DNA of 32,709 bases, from NCBI RefSeq assembly GCF_014650335.1, contig NZ_BMUT01000026.1, forward strand, positions 1-32,709, in the 5' to 3' direction. The translations under genes and the position numbers were made by a program. How positions within the stretch are numbered: position 1 is the first letter of the stretch; every line of letters starts with the position of its first letter. The stretch is from Streptomyces hiroshimensis. GTDB taxonomy: Bacteria; Actinomycetota; Actinomycetes; Streptomycetales; Streptomycetaceae. Below are positions 25,675-32,709 of this stretch, one piece after another. Below the pieces are notes generated by a model. The model did not search any database, was not told where the DNA came from, and worked only from the letters and a program-made list of their open reading frames with translations.

Positions 25675-26709
25675 ATGAGCACCCCCCGCATCCTCACCGG
25701 CTCCTTCATGTCCCGCCGCGGTCTGCTGGCCGCAGGCGGCGCCCTCGGCGCGGGCGCCCTCCTGACGGCCTGTGGAGGCGGCGGCTCAAAGGGGTCCTCG
25801 GACGGGGACTCAGGTGGTTCCGGTTCGTGGTCCTTCAAGGACGACCGGGGCGAGACCGCCAAGGCCCCCCGCACCCCGAAGAAGGTCGTCGCCTTCACCG
25901 GAAGCGCCGCGGCCCTGCACGACTTCGGCATCGAGTGCACCGCCGTCTTCGGCCCCACCACCCTCAAGGACGGCAAGCCCGACCCCCAGGCCGGCGACCT
26001 CGACGTCGGCAAGCTGACCGTCCTCGGCAACGCCTGGGGCGAGTTCAACGTCGAGAAGTACGCGGCCCTCTCCCCCGAACTGCTCGTCACCAACATGCTC
26101 CAGGGCACCGAGCTCTGGTACGTGCCGGACGAGAGCAAGAAGAAGATCCTGGGCTTCGCCCCCGGCATCGGCATCAACGTCACGAAGGTCTCCCTGACCC
26201 GGGTCATCGGACGCTACGCCGAACTCGCCGCCTCGCTCGGCGCCGACCTCAAGGCGAAGCAGGTCACCGACGCCAAGGCCCGCTTCGAGAAGGCCTCCGA
26301 GACCCTCCGCAAGGCCGCACAGGCCAACAAGGGCCTCAAGGTCGTCGCCGCCTCCGGCTCCACCGACCTGCTCTACGTCTCCGACCCCGGCGTCTACGCC
26401 GACCTGTCCTACTTCAAGTCCCTCGGCGTCGACTTCATCGTCCCCGACAAGGTCACCGGCGGCTTCTTCGAGAGCCTCAGCTGGGAGAACGCCGGCAAGT
26501 ACCCCGCGGACCTGATCCTCCTCGACAACCGCTCCGCAGCCCTCCAGCCCAAGGACCTCGCCGCCAAGCCCACCTGGGCCGGCCTGCCCGCCGTCAAGGC
26601 AGGCCAGGTCAGCCCGTGGCTCAGCGAGCCGCGCTACTCCTACGCCGGGTGCGCACCGCTCGTCGAGGCGCTCGCCGAGGCGGTCCAGAAGGCCAAGAAG
26701 GTCGTCTGA
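25675..26709 (+). CDS. Iron-siderophore-binding lipoprotein
   Basis: A 344-residue extracellular receptor of the FecB/FepB (TroA-like) family. Residues 1-33 form a lipoprotein signal with SRRG (13-16, Tat-like), a hydrophobic stretch and lipobox LLTAC, so Cys33 is lipidated and anchors the mature protein outside the membrane. A Gly/Ser linker follows. The binding domain contains PKKVVAFTGSAAALHDFGIE, DVEKY-type helix FNVEKYAALSPELLVTNML and a C-terminal WLSEPRYSYAGCAPLVEALAE. The exact siderophore cannot be told. The ATG at 25675 is preceded by GAGAAG; the internal ATG at 25708 would lose part of the signal. It is divergent from its permeases and followed 55 nt later by the reductase-like SIP gene. 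Confidence 0.94.
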   Translation: MSTPRILTGSFMSRRGLLAAGGALGAGALLTACGGGGSKGSSDGDSGGSGSWSFKDDRGETAKAPRTPKKVVAFTGSAAALHDFGIECTAVFGPTTLKDGKPDPQAGDLDVGKLTVLGNAWGEFNVEKYAALSPELLVTNMLQGTELWYVPDESKKKILGFAPGIGINVTKVSLTRVIGRYAELAASLGADLKAKQVTDAKARFEKASETLRKAAQANKGLKVVAASGSTDLLYVSDPGVYADLSYFKSLGVDFIVPDKVTGGFFESLSWENAGKYPADLILLDNRSAALQPKDLAAKPTWAGLPAVKAGQVSPWLSEPRYSYAGCAPLVEALAEAVQKAKKVV

Positions 26710-26764
26710 CGCCAGGAAGGCCGTCCGACAAGGCCTCCTCACCAGCGAAAGGGAAGCTCTCCGC

Positions 26765-27595
26765 ATGGCCAGCACCACCACCCTCCCGTACCGCTTCTTC
26801 GACCTGGAGGTGCTCCGCACCGAGCGGCTCAGCCCCGCCATGGTGCGGGTCACCTTCGGCGGCGAGGAGCTCCGCGACGTCGTCGCCGGCGGCCGCGACC
26901 AGCGCTTCAAGCTGTTCCTGCCGCAGCCCGGCCAGGACGAGCCGGTCCTGCCCGCGAGCCGCGACGAGACCTGGTTCACCGAGTGGCGCGCCCAGGACCC
27001 GGCCGTACGGGCTTTCATGCGCACCTACACCGTGCGGGACATGCGGTACGGGCCGGACGAGATGGACGTCGACTTCGCCGTGCACGGCGACGCGAACGGG
27101 CACGGCGGCCCGGCCACGAACTGGGCCCAGGCCGCCCGCCCCGGCGACCGCGTCACCGTCCTCGCCCCCGTCGTCGAGGACAACGGCGGCGTCGACTTCC
27201 AGCCGCCCGCCGGCACGGACTGGGTCCTGGTCACCGCCGACGAGACGGCCCTGCCGGCCGTCGCCGGGATCCTCGCCTGGCTGCCGGCGGGCACCCCGGC
27301 CAAGGTCTGGATAGAGGTCCCCCACCCCGAGGACGTCCAGGACCTGCCCACCGACGCCGCGGCGGAGATCACCTGGCTGGTACGGGGCGCGGCAGAGCCC
27401 CTCCTGAGCGCCGTCCGCACAGCCGACCTGCCCGCCGGCACGCCCTACGCATGGCTGGCAGGCGAATCCGGCACGGTCCGCGGCCTCCGCCGCCACCTGG
27501 TCAACGACCGCGGCTTCGACCGCCGCACGGTGACCTTCACGGGCTACTGGCGCCGGGGAGCGACAGAAGAGGACCTCCTGGCAGAGCTCGGCTGA
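26765..27595 (+). CDS. Siderophore-interacting protein (FAD-dependent ferric-siderophore reductase family)
   Basis: A 276-residue cytoplasmic flavoprotein of the ViuB/YqjH type that releases iron from an imported siderophore by reduction. The FAD domain has RTYTVR (86-91) and, after an acidic stretch, HGGPATNWAQAARPGDRV, which holds the conserved H/G-x-A-x-x-W pattern. The NAD(P)H-like domain has ADETALPAVAGILA and the C-terminal WLAGESGTVRGLRRHLVNDR plus TGYWRRG. The ATG at 26765 follows AGGGAAG. It is probably cotranscribed with the receptor gene from the iron-box promoter. Confidence 0.94.
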   Translation: MASTTTLPYRFFDLEVLRTERLSPAMVRVTFGGEELRDVVAGGRDQRFKLFLPQPGQDEPVLPASRDETWFTEWRAQDPAVRAFMRTYTVRDMRYGPDEMDVDFAVHGDANGHGGPATNWAQAARPGDRVTVLAPVVEDNGGVDFQPPAGTDWVLVTADETALPAVAGILAWLPAGTPAKVWIEVPHPEDVQDLPTDAAAEITWLVRGAAEPLLSAVRTADLPAGTPYAWLAGESGTVRGLRRHLVNDRGFDRRTVTFTGYWRRGATEEDLLAELG

Positions 27596-27665
27596 TTCAG
27601 CCCGTCCGGCGTTTGAGGACGAGCGCGTTGAGCGCGACAGGGGGTCCAGGGGGCGAAGCCCCCGG
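27594..27665. repeat. Streptomyces-type dispersed intergenic repeat
   Basis: The stretch GATTCAGCCCGTCCGGCGTT, then TGAGGACGAGCGCG and GGGGTCCAGGGGGCGAAGCC, is a motif I recognise as very common between Streptomyces genes. It begins on the stop codon of the SIP gene. Its end folds as GGGGGC/GCCCCC (27649-27654 and 27658-27663). Recognition is from memory; only one copy is in the window. Confidence 0.75.
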
Positions 27666-27674
27666 TTACGGGAA

Positions 27675-27705
27675 GGGGCGGGTCAGGGGAAACCCCACCC
27701 GCCCC
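27675..27705. terminator. Bidirectional terminator between SIP and HAD genes
   Basis: GGGGCGGGT (27675-27683) pairs with ACCCGCCCC (27697-27705). After a 2-nt bulge, GGGG pairs with CCCC around an AAA loop. It lies between two convergent genes. Confidence 0.75.
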
Positions 27706-27713
27706 AGCCACGG

Positions 27714-28745
27714 TCACAGCCCCAGCCGGGCCACCACCTTGCCCGAGTCCAGCTCACAAACCCCGTCCCCCGCAGCCGTCCACGCGGCAGCACAAAGCGC
27801 CCGGAGCCCGTCCACCGGCTCCCCCTCCCCCGCGAGGACGAGCGCATCACCGTCAACGGAGGCAGTCCACCCCCCGCACCGGAACCCGTCGTCCCCCACC
27901 GGCTCAACCTCCGGCTGAGGCTCCAGCAACCCCCGCAGATCCTCGGCCACATACGTGGGCCGGTGCTCCGGCCGCGCCGCGACCAGCTGCGCGGCCGTCG
28001 TCACGCCGGTCAGCACCAGCAGCGAGTCCACCCCGCCCACGTGCGCGCCCTCGATGTCGGTGTCGAGCCGGTCGCCGACCACCAGCGGCCGCTCCGCGCC
28101 CGTCCGCAGCACCGTCTCGCGGTGCATGGGGGGCAGCGGCTTCCCGGCGACCTGCGGCGTCGCGCCCGTGGCTATCCGTACGACCTCCACGGCCGCACCG
28201 TTGCCCGGCGCGATGCCGCGCCCGCTCGGGATCGTCAGGTCCGTGTTGGAGGCGAACCACGGCAGGCCCCGGGCCACCGCGTACGACGCCTCCATCAGCC
28301 GCGACCACGGCATGTCCGGCCCGCCGTAGCCCTGGACGACGGCCGCCGGGTCGTCGTCCGCCGACTCCACCGGCACCAGCCCGCGCTCCCGCAGGGCCAC
28401 CCGCAGCCCCTCGGCGCCGATCACCAGGACCCGGGAACCGGCGGGCAGCTGCTCGGAGATCAGCCGCGCCACGGCCTGGGCGGAGGTGATGACGTCGGAC
28501 GGCTCGGCGGGGACGCCCAGCCTCGTCAGGTGCTCGGCGACCGTCTGCGGCGTCCGCGCGGCGTTGTTCGTCACGTAGGCGAGGTGCATCCCGCCCTCGC
28601 GCGCCGCCCCCAGCGACTCGACGGCGTACGCGATGGCCTCGCCACCCGCGTACACCACGCCGTCGAGGTCGAGCAGTGCCGTGTCGTAGGCCTCGCTGAG
28701 GGCACGCTCACTGCCGCCGGGCCGCGTTCGGGCGGTCTGATTCAT
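27714..28745 (-). CDS. HAD-IIA family phosphatase (NagD-like)
   Basis: A 343-residue HAD hydrolase. Motif I is DLDGVVYAGG (nucleophile Asp26, acid/base Asp28), motif II is YVTNNAARTP, the motif III lysine is in VAGKPLPP, and motif IV is VVGDRLDTDIEGA. The HAD-IIA cap lies between motifs II and III. Relatives dephosphorylate small sugar or nucleotide phosphates such as p-nitrophenyl phosphate, glycerol phosphate or UMP; the natural substrate is unknown. An extra domain of about 60 residues at the C-terminus carries a WTASVDGDALVLAG segment. The ATG at 28745 follows AAGGAG at 10 nt. It corresponds in position to Rv1692 but is separated from the tlyA operon by the iron cluster. Confidence 0.92.
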   Translation of the reverse strand: MNQTARTRPGGSERALSEAYDTALLDLDGVVYAGGEAIAYAVESLGAAREGGMHLAYVTNNAARTPQTVAEHLTRLGVPAEPSDVITSAQAVARLISEQLPAGSRVLVIGAEGLRVALRERGLVPVESADDDPAAVVQGYGGPDMPWSRLMEASYAVARGLPWFASNTDLTIPSGRGIAPGNGAAVEVVRIATGATPQVAGKPLPPMHRETVLRTGAERPLVVGDRLDTDIEGAHVGGVDSLLVLTGVTTAAQLVAARPEHRPTYVAEDLRGLLEPQPEVEPVGDDGFRCGGWTASVDGDALVLAGEGEPVDGLRALCAAAWTAAGDGVCELDSGKVVARLGL

Positions 28746-28786
28746 GCTGTACTCGCTCCTTGTGCTGTACGTCTCTTCCACGATCA

Positions 28787-28814
28787 TTGCTCACAGGGCC
28801 GTGAGACATAACAT
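28787..28814 (+). promoter_or_regulatory. Candidate leaderless promoter of the DUF1015 gene
   Basis: TTGCTC (28787-28792), a 16-nt spacer and TAACAT (28809-28814) end 6 nt before the ATG at 28821. No Shine-Dalgarno precedes that ATG. Confidence 0.45.
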
Positions 28815-28820
28815 TTCCCA

Positions 28821-30110
28821 ATGAGCACTCCAGGCCGAGCAGGGAAAGCAGGGCAAGGACTCCAGCTCGCCCCCTTCCGAGGACTGCGCTATGTCCCGGA
28901 GCGGGTCGGCAGCCTCGCCGCCGTCACCTCGCCACCGTACGACGTCGTCGTACGGCCCGACGGGTTGCGTCACCTGGAGACCGCCGATCCGCACAACATC
29001 GTCCGGCTGATCCTTCCGCAGGCCGCGAGCGCGGCGGACCGCCACCGGCTGGCCGCGGACACCCTCCGCCGCTGGCAGGACGAGCAGGTCCTGGCCGCCG
29101 ACCCCGAGCCGGCGCTCTACGTCTACGAGCAGCGCGGCGGCGGCATACTGCAGCGCGGCCTCATCGGCGCACTCCGCCTCAGCCCCCGCGAGGAGGGCGT
29201 CGTCCTCCCGCACGAGGACGTCATGCCGCACATCATCGAGGACCGTGCGGCCCTCATGCGCGGCACGGGCGCCAACCTCGAACCGCTGCTCTTCTCCTAC
29301 CGCGGCAACGGCAGCACGACCGGCGCCGCGGCCGTCATCGACCGCGTCACCGGCACCGAGCCGCTGCTGTCCACCACGACCGACGACGGCTACGCCCACC
29401 GCCTGTGGTCCATCACCGACCCGGACGACCTCGAGGCGATCGGCAAGGACCTCTCCCAGCAGCACGCGCTCATCGCCGACGGCCACCACCGCTGGGCCAC
29501 CTACCTGCGCCTGCGCGCGGAGCAGCCGGCCCCCGGCCCCTGGGACTACGGCCTCGTCCTGCTCGTCGACACCGCCCGCTACCCGCTGCGCGTACGGGCC
29601 ATCCACCGCCTGCTGCACCGGCTGCCGGTCGCCCAGGCGCTGGCGGCGGTGGAGGGCTCTTTCCGGGTGCGCACGATCGACGGCCCGCTGCCGGAGGCAC
29701 TCGACGCGCTGACGGAGGCGTCCGAGGAAGAGGGGAACGCCTTCGTCCTGGCGGGCGACGGCCGCTTCCACCTCCTCGACCGCCCGGACCCGGGGCTGCT
29801 GGCCCGTACGGTCCCCACCGACCGCCCGGAGGCCTGGCGCACCCTGGACGCGACGGTCCTGCACTCGGTACTGCTGGAACGCCTCTGGCAGGTGCCGGAC
29901 AACCCCGAGAACATCAGTTACATCCACGAGACGGCGGCGGCCGTCAAGCAGGCAGAGCGGCACGGGGGGACGGCGGTGCTGATGCACCCGGTCCAGGAGG
30001 ATGTCGTCCGGGAGCTGGCGGAACAGGGCGTGACCATGCCCCGCAAGTCCACGTCCTTCGGCCCCAAGCCGGCCACGGGGCTGGTGCTGCGGAGCCTGGC
30101 CCTGAACTGA
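28821..30110 (+). CDS. DUF1015 family protein
   Basis: A 429-residue protein of a widespread family without an assigned role that I can state. It covers the whole family: LAPFRGLRYVPERVG then SPPYDVV at the N-terminus, DPHNIVRLILP, YVYEQ, a central LPHEDVMPHIIEDR, and the hallmark IADGHHRWATYLRLR, whose Asp-Gly-His-His-Arg cluster looks like an active site. No membrane segments or signal peptide. It is divergent from the HAD phosphatase across 75 nt and ends in a bidirectional terminator. The start has no ribosome site but follows a promoter-like sequence directly, so it is probably leaderless. Confidence 0.9.
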   Translation: MSTPGRAGKAGQGLQLAPFRGLRYVPERVGSLAAVTSPPYDVVVRPDGLRHLETADPHNIVRLILPQAASAADRHRLAADTLRRWQDEQVLAADPEPALYVYEQRGGGILQRGLIGALRLSPREEGVVLPHEDVMPHIIEDRAALMRGTGANLEPLLFSYRGNGSTTGAAAVIDRVTGTEPLLSTTTDDGYAHRLWSITDPDDLEAIGKDLSQQHALIADGHHRWATYLRLRAEQPAPGPWDYGLVLLVDTARYPLRVRAIHRLLHRLPVAQALAAVEGSFRVRTIDGPLPEALDALTEASEEEGNAFVLAGDGRFHLLDRPDPGLLARTVPTDRPEAWRTLDATVLHSVLLERLWQVPDNPENISYIHETAAAVKQAERHGGTAVLMHPVQEDVVRELAEQGVTMPRKSTSFGPKPATGLVLRSLALN

Positions 30111-30126
30111 TCCACCGCAAACGAAA

Positions 30127-30166
30127 GAAGAGGCCGGCACCCCGGGATCGGGGTGCCGGCCTCTTC
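30127..30166. terminator. Strong bidirectional terminator
   Basis: A perfect 17-bp stem, GAAGAGGCCGGCACCCC (30127-30143) with GGGGTGCCGGCCTCTTC (30150-30166), closes on a 6-nt loop. It separates the convergent DUF1015 and R/D-rich TPR genes. Confidence 0.9.
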
Positions 30167-30182
30167 GTCACTGCCCTACGGG

Positions 30183-32312
30183 TCAGCTGTTGTCGTCGGC
30201 CTTGCCGGCGTCAGCGGCCTTGCCGGCGTCAGCGGACTCCTCGGCCTCAACGGCCTTCTCGACCGGCTTCTCGGCCTGAGCGGGCTCCTCGGCGGGCTCC
30301 TCGGACGTCACCGGGGCACCGGCCTCCTCGTCGGAGGCGGCCTCGTCGTCCTCGGACTCCACCAGGGCGTCCGTGAACTCGACGCCGTCGAGCTCGGCGA
30401 GCCGGTCGGAGGCGTCCGTCTGGCCGCCCTGGTCCGCCTCAAGGGCCTTGGCGAACCAGTCGCGGGCCTCGCTCTCGCGGCCGACCTCCAGCAGCGCGTC
30501 GGCGTACGCGTACCGCAGGCGCGCGGTCCACGGCTGGACCGAGCTGGAGGCGAGCTCCGGGCTCTGCAGCGTCACGACGGCGGCGTCGGCCTGGCCCATG
30601 TCCTTGCGGGCACCGGCGGCGACCAGACGCATCTCGACCTGGCCGGCCTTGTCGAGCTTGTTGACCTCGGGCTCGCCGGCCATGGCCAGCGCGCGCTCGG
30701 GACGGCCCATGCCGCGCTCGCAGTCGGCCATCACGGGCCACAGCTCGACGGAGCCGGTCATCCGGCGCGCGGCACGGAACTCGGCGAGCGCCTCGGAGTA
30801 CTTGGCCGTCGCGTACGAGGCGAAGCCGGCGGCCTCGCGCACCGCGGCGACGCGGGAGGCGAGACGCAGGGCGATCCGCGAGTAGGCGTAGGCCTGCTCC
30901 GGGTCCTCGTCCAGCAGGTTGGCGACCATGACGAGGTTCCGGGCGACCTCCTCGGCGAGGCCCTTCGGCAGGCTCATGAGCTCCTGCCGCACGTCCGCGT
31001 CGATCTCGTCACCGGTGACGTCGTCGGGGATCGGCAGGCGCTTCACCGGCTCGCGGTCGCCACGGTCCCGGTCACGCTCGTCACGGCCGCCGCGGTAACC
31101 ACCGGAACGGTCGTCCCGGCCACCTCGGTAGCCGCCGCCCTGCCGGTCGTCACGGAACGAGCGGCGCGGACCACGGTCGTCGCGACGCTCGTCACGGCCA
31201 CCGCGGAAGCCACCGCGGTCGTCATCGCGGCGCGGGCCACGGTCATCGCGACGCTCGTCACGGCGGAAGCCGCCACGGTCGTCGTCACGACGGGGACCAC
31301 GGTCGTCGTCGCGGCGGAAGGAGGGACGCTCGTCGCGGCGCGGGCCGCGGTCGTCACGACGGTCATCGCGACGGAAGCCGCCACGCTCGTCCTCACGACG
31401 GGGACCACGGTCATCGCGGCGGGGGCCGCGGTCGTCGTCACGGCGGAAGGACGGACGGTCGTCGCGACGCTCGTCACGGCCACCACGGAAACCACCGCGG
31501 TCATCGTCGCGGCGCGGACCACGGTCGTCACGACGGTCATCGCGACGGAAGGACGGACGCTCGTCGCGACGGAAGCCGCCACGCTCGTCGTCACGACGCG
31601 GGGCACGGTCGTCACGGCGGAAGGACGGGCGGCTGTCACGACGCTCGTCGCGGTCGTCGCGACGGAAGCCGCCACGCTCGTCCTCACGACGCGGAGCACG
31701 GTCATCGCGCGGGAAGGACGGACGGTCGTCACGGCCACCGCGGAAACCGCCACGGGGACGGTCGTAGCCACCGCGGTCATCACGGCGCGGGCCGCGGTCG
31801 TCATCGCGACGGAAGGAGGGACGGTCGTCGCGACGGAAGCCGCCACGGTCGTCCTCACGACGCGGGGCACGGTCATCGCGACGGAAGGACGGACGGTCAC
31901 CACCCGGACGGTCGTCGCGGCCACCGCGGAAACCACCGCGGTCATCATCACGACGGGGGCCACGGTCATCGCGGCGCGGGCCGCGGTCGTCGTCACGGCG
32001 GAAGGACGGACGGTCGTCACGGCGACCGAAGCCACCGCCGGCGGGACGGCCGCCGCGGTCGTCATCGCGGCGCGGGCCGCGGTCGTCACGACGGTCATCG
32101 CGACGGGGGCCGCGGTCGTCGTCGCGACGGAAGGACGGACGGTCGTCGCGACGGCCGAAGCCACCGCCGGCCGGGCGCCCGCCACGGTCGTCGCGGCGGG
32201 GGCCGCCACGCCGGTCGTCGCCGCGGTCGTCACGCCGGTACGCCGGTCGGTCGTCGCGGCGGTTACCGCCGCGGTCGCCACCCGAACGATCGTCGGGGTA
32301 GTTGGTGGGCAT
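30183..32312 (-). CDS. Giant Arg/Asp-rich repeat protein with TPR-like C-terminal domain
   Basis: A 709-residue protein of unknown function in the position of Rv1691. Residues 1-420 are an extreme mixed-charge, presumably disordered region made of RRDDRGPRRDD-type units, including nine RPSF(R/P)RDD modules and several GGFRGGRDD boxes. Residues 421 to about 640 form a helical TPR-like domain (LPIPDDVTGDEIDADVRQEL, ASYATAKYSEALAEFRAARR, RLRYAYADALLEVGRESEAR). Residues 641-709 are an acidic Glu/Ala tail with an 18-bp DNA duplication (30197-30214, 30215-30232). ATG 32312 has AGGAG 8 nt upstream. The TPR part is cytoplasmic and conserved in Actinobacteria; RGG-like and R/D-rich tails often bind RNA or form condensates, but that is inference here. 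It is transcribed from just downstream of the rRNA operon. Confidence 0.88.
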   Translation of the reverse strand: MPTNYPDDRSGGDRGGNRRDDRPAYRRDDRGDDRRGGPRRDDRGGRPAGGGFGRRDDRPSFRRDDDRGPRRDDRRDDRGPRRDDDRGGRPAGGGFGRRDDRPSFRRDDDRGPRRDDRGPRRDDDRGGFRGGRDDRPGGDRPSFRRDDRAPRREDDRGGFRRDDRPSFRRDDDRGPRRDDRGGYDRPRGGFRGGRDDRPSFPRDDRAPRREDERGGFRRDDRDERRDSRPSFRRDDRAPRRDDERGGFRRDERPSFRRDDRRDDRGPRRDDDRGGFRGGRDERRDDRPSFRRDDDRGPRRDDRGPRREDERGGFRRDDRRDDRGPRRDERPSFRRDDDRGPRRDDDRGGFRRDERRDDRGPRRDDDRGGFRGGRDERRDDRGPRRSFRDDRQGGGYRGGRDDRSGGYRGGRDERDRDRGDREPVKRLPIPDDVTGDEIDADVRQELMSLPKGLAEEVARNLVMVANLLDEDPEQAYAYSRIALRLASRVAAVREAAGFASYATAKYSEALAEFRAARRMTGSVELWPVMADCERGMGRPERALAMAGEPEVNKLDKAGQVEMRLVAAGARKDMGQADAAVVTLQSPELASSSVQPWTARLRYAYADALLEVGRESEARDWFAKALEADQGGQTDASDRLAELDGVEFTDALVESEDDEAASDEEAGAPVTSEEPAEEPAQAEKPVEKAVEAEESADAGKAADAGKADDNS
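31050..32250 (-). repeat. Degenerate coding repeat array (R/D-rich region)
   Basis: About 1.2 kb of imperfect direct repeats built from CGTCACGACGG/CGGAAGGACGG-like blocks. They encode the RRDDR, RPSFRRDD and GPRRDD units of the protein at 30183-32312. Units differ mainly at synonymous or D/E positions. Confidence 0.9.
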
Positions 32313-32385
32313 CGACGTGACTCCTGTCTTCGGGTACCGCAGTCATTCTCGCGCAACCGGACGACCGGCGCGCTTCGGCAGAAAT

Positions 32386-32435
32386 ACAAAAAAGGACCCT
32401 TGGTCCCAGCGTGAACGCTGGGACCAAGGGTCCTT
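32386..32435 (-). terminator. Terminator of the rRNA operon
   Basis: AAGGACCCTTGGTCCCAGCG (32392-32411) pairs with its complement at 32416-32435, a 20-bp perfect stem, followed on the minus strand by TTTTTTGTATTT. It lies 9 nt past the 5S 3' end. Only about 75 nt separate it from the start codon of the next gene. Confidence 0.95.
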
Positions 32436-32443
32436 GAAATATT

Positions 32444-32562
32444 GTTCGGCGGCGTCCTACTCTCCCACACGGTCCCCCATGCAGTACCATCGGCGCTGAA
32501 AGGCTTAGCTTCCGGGTTCGGAATGTAACCGGGCGTTTCCCTAACGCTATGACCACCGAAAC
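32444..32562 (-). rRNA. rrf: 5S ribosomal RNA
   Basis: On the minus strand the RNA begins GTTTCGGTGGTCATAGCG, contains ACGCCCGGTTACATTCCGAA and AAGCTAAGCC, and ends GACGCCGCCGAAC, the standard Streptomyces 5S sequence of about 119-120 nt. Its ends pair to form helix I. The exact termini may be off by 1-2 nt. Confidence 0.96.
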
Positions 32563-32666
32563 CCTATCGGTTTCGAGCGAACAAGCACACTTTTCAATTA
32601 AGTGGTTCTGCTCAAACCAGCAACTGTTCGTTGCTTCAGAACTAACACAGTGGACGCGAGCAACTG
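32563..32666 (-). other. 23S-5S intergenic spacer
   Basis: About 104 nt of transcribed spacer. No tRNA is present. The stretch contains short inverted repeats such as GGTTTGAGC/GCTCAAACC-like elements expected for processing. Confidence 0.75.
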
Positions 32667-32709
32667 AGGACAAGCCCTCGGCCTATTAGTACCAGTCAGC
32701 TCCAACCGT
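32667..32709 (-). rRNA. rrl: 23S ribosomal RNA, 3' end only
   Basis: On the minus strand the window's right edge reads GGAGCTGACTGGTACTAATA then GGCCGAGGGCTTGTCCTC, the conserved 3' end of actinobacterial 23S rRNA. The rest lies outside the window. The exact 3' end is estimated. Confidence 0.9.

Noticed and set aside
31050..32250. CRISPR-like look of short repeats
   Set aside because: Repeats are imperfect, variable in spacing and in frame with a protein; there are no unique spacers and no cas genes.
30153..32414. A 753-codon plus-strand open frame rich in Val, Ala and Thr across the R/D gene
   Set aside because: It is the antisense shadow of the repeat. It has no plausible start signal and its composition follows directly from the R/D codons on the other strand.
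31043..32470. A second minus-strand frame of 475 codons (Ala/Thr/Val-rich) over the same repeat
   Set aside because: It runs into the rRNA terminator and 5S gene at its start and merely reflects the repeat read out of frame.

Overview
This window is a piece of a Streptomyces chromosome, or that of a very close relative. The grounds are very high GC with G/C in third codon positions, GTG and TTG starts, HrdB-like promoters, a DmdR1/IdeR-type iron box, intergenic repeats I recognise from Streptomyces, and a conserved actinobacterial housekeeping neighbourhood. That neighbourhood runs ScpA-ParA ... NUDIX-PyrG ... RecN ... NadK-TlyA-small protein ... HAD phosphatase ... TPR protein. It matches, in the same relative order, the M. 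tuberculosis block from Rv1691 (TPR) through tlyA, ppnK, recN, pyrG and the NUDIX gene to parA-scpA (Rv1708-Rv1709).

Layout. 1-2.9 kb: chromosome segregation (start of scpA, parA) and alanine dehydrogenase (ald), all on the minus strand. 3-5.2 kb: a STAND-type NTPase with TPRs and a degenerate P-loop. 5.3-7.7 kb: NUDIX ADP-sugar hydrolase and CTP synthase. 8.1-14.1 kb: accessory genes, namely a GH15 glucoamylase/trehalase-like enzyme, an MFS exporter divergent from a PucR-type regulator, and a Cys-rich pentapeptide-repeat protein. 14.2-16.2 kb: a GT4 glycosyltransferase and a short MraY/WecA-like membrane enzyme. 16.6-22.2 kb: recN, a secreted S41 peptidase inserted on the opposite strand, then nadK, tlyA and a small conserved gene. 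22.2-27.6 kb: an SCP2-domain protein and a ferric-siderophore uptake cluster (ATPase, two FecCD permeases, lipoprotein receptor, siderophore-interacting reductase) arranged around one iron box. 27.7-32.3 kb: a HAD-IIA phosphatase, a DUF1015 protein and a 709-residue protein whose first 420 residues are an Arg/Asp-rich repeat. 32.4-32.7 kb: the 3' end of an rRNA operon (23S tail, 5S, strong terminator) reading leftwards.

How the genes work together. The iron genes form one coherent module: receptor and cytoplasmic reductase are transcribed to the right, permeases and ATPase to the left, and both promoters are covered by one repressor site. PucR/MFS is probably a regulator-exporter pair. GT4 and the MraY-like protein may act on the same lipid-linked glycan. 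nadK, tlyA and the small gene are translationally coupled. Several genes (PucR, DUF1015, permease 1, possibly the pentapeptide and MFS genes) have a -10-like hexamer 6-7 nt before the start codon and no good Shine-Dalgarno, which suggests leaderless mRNAs.

Most unusual items: the giant mixed-charge R/D repeat protein next to the rRNA operon; local absence of the SteA/SteB-like and XerD genes expected from synteny; a short MraY-like enzyme that keeps the catalytic aspartates; a STAND NTPase with Arg in place of the P-loop Lys; and several precise short tandem arrays sitting on stop codons. No prophage, insertion sequence, CRISPR array or tRNA was seen.
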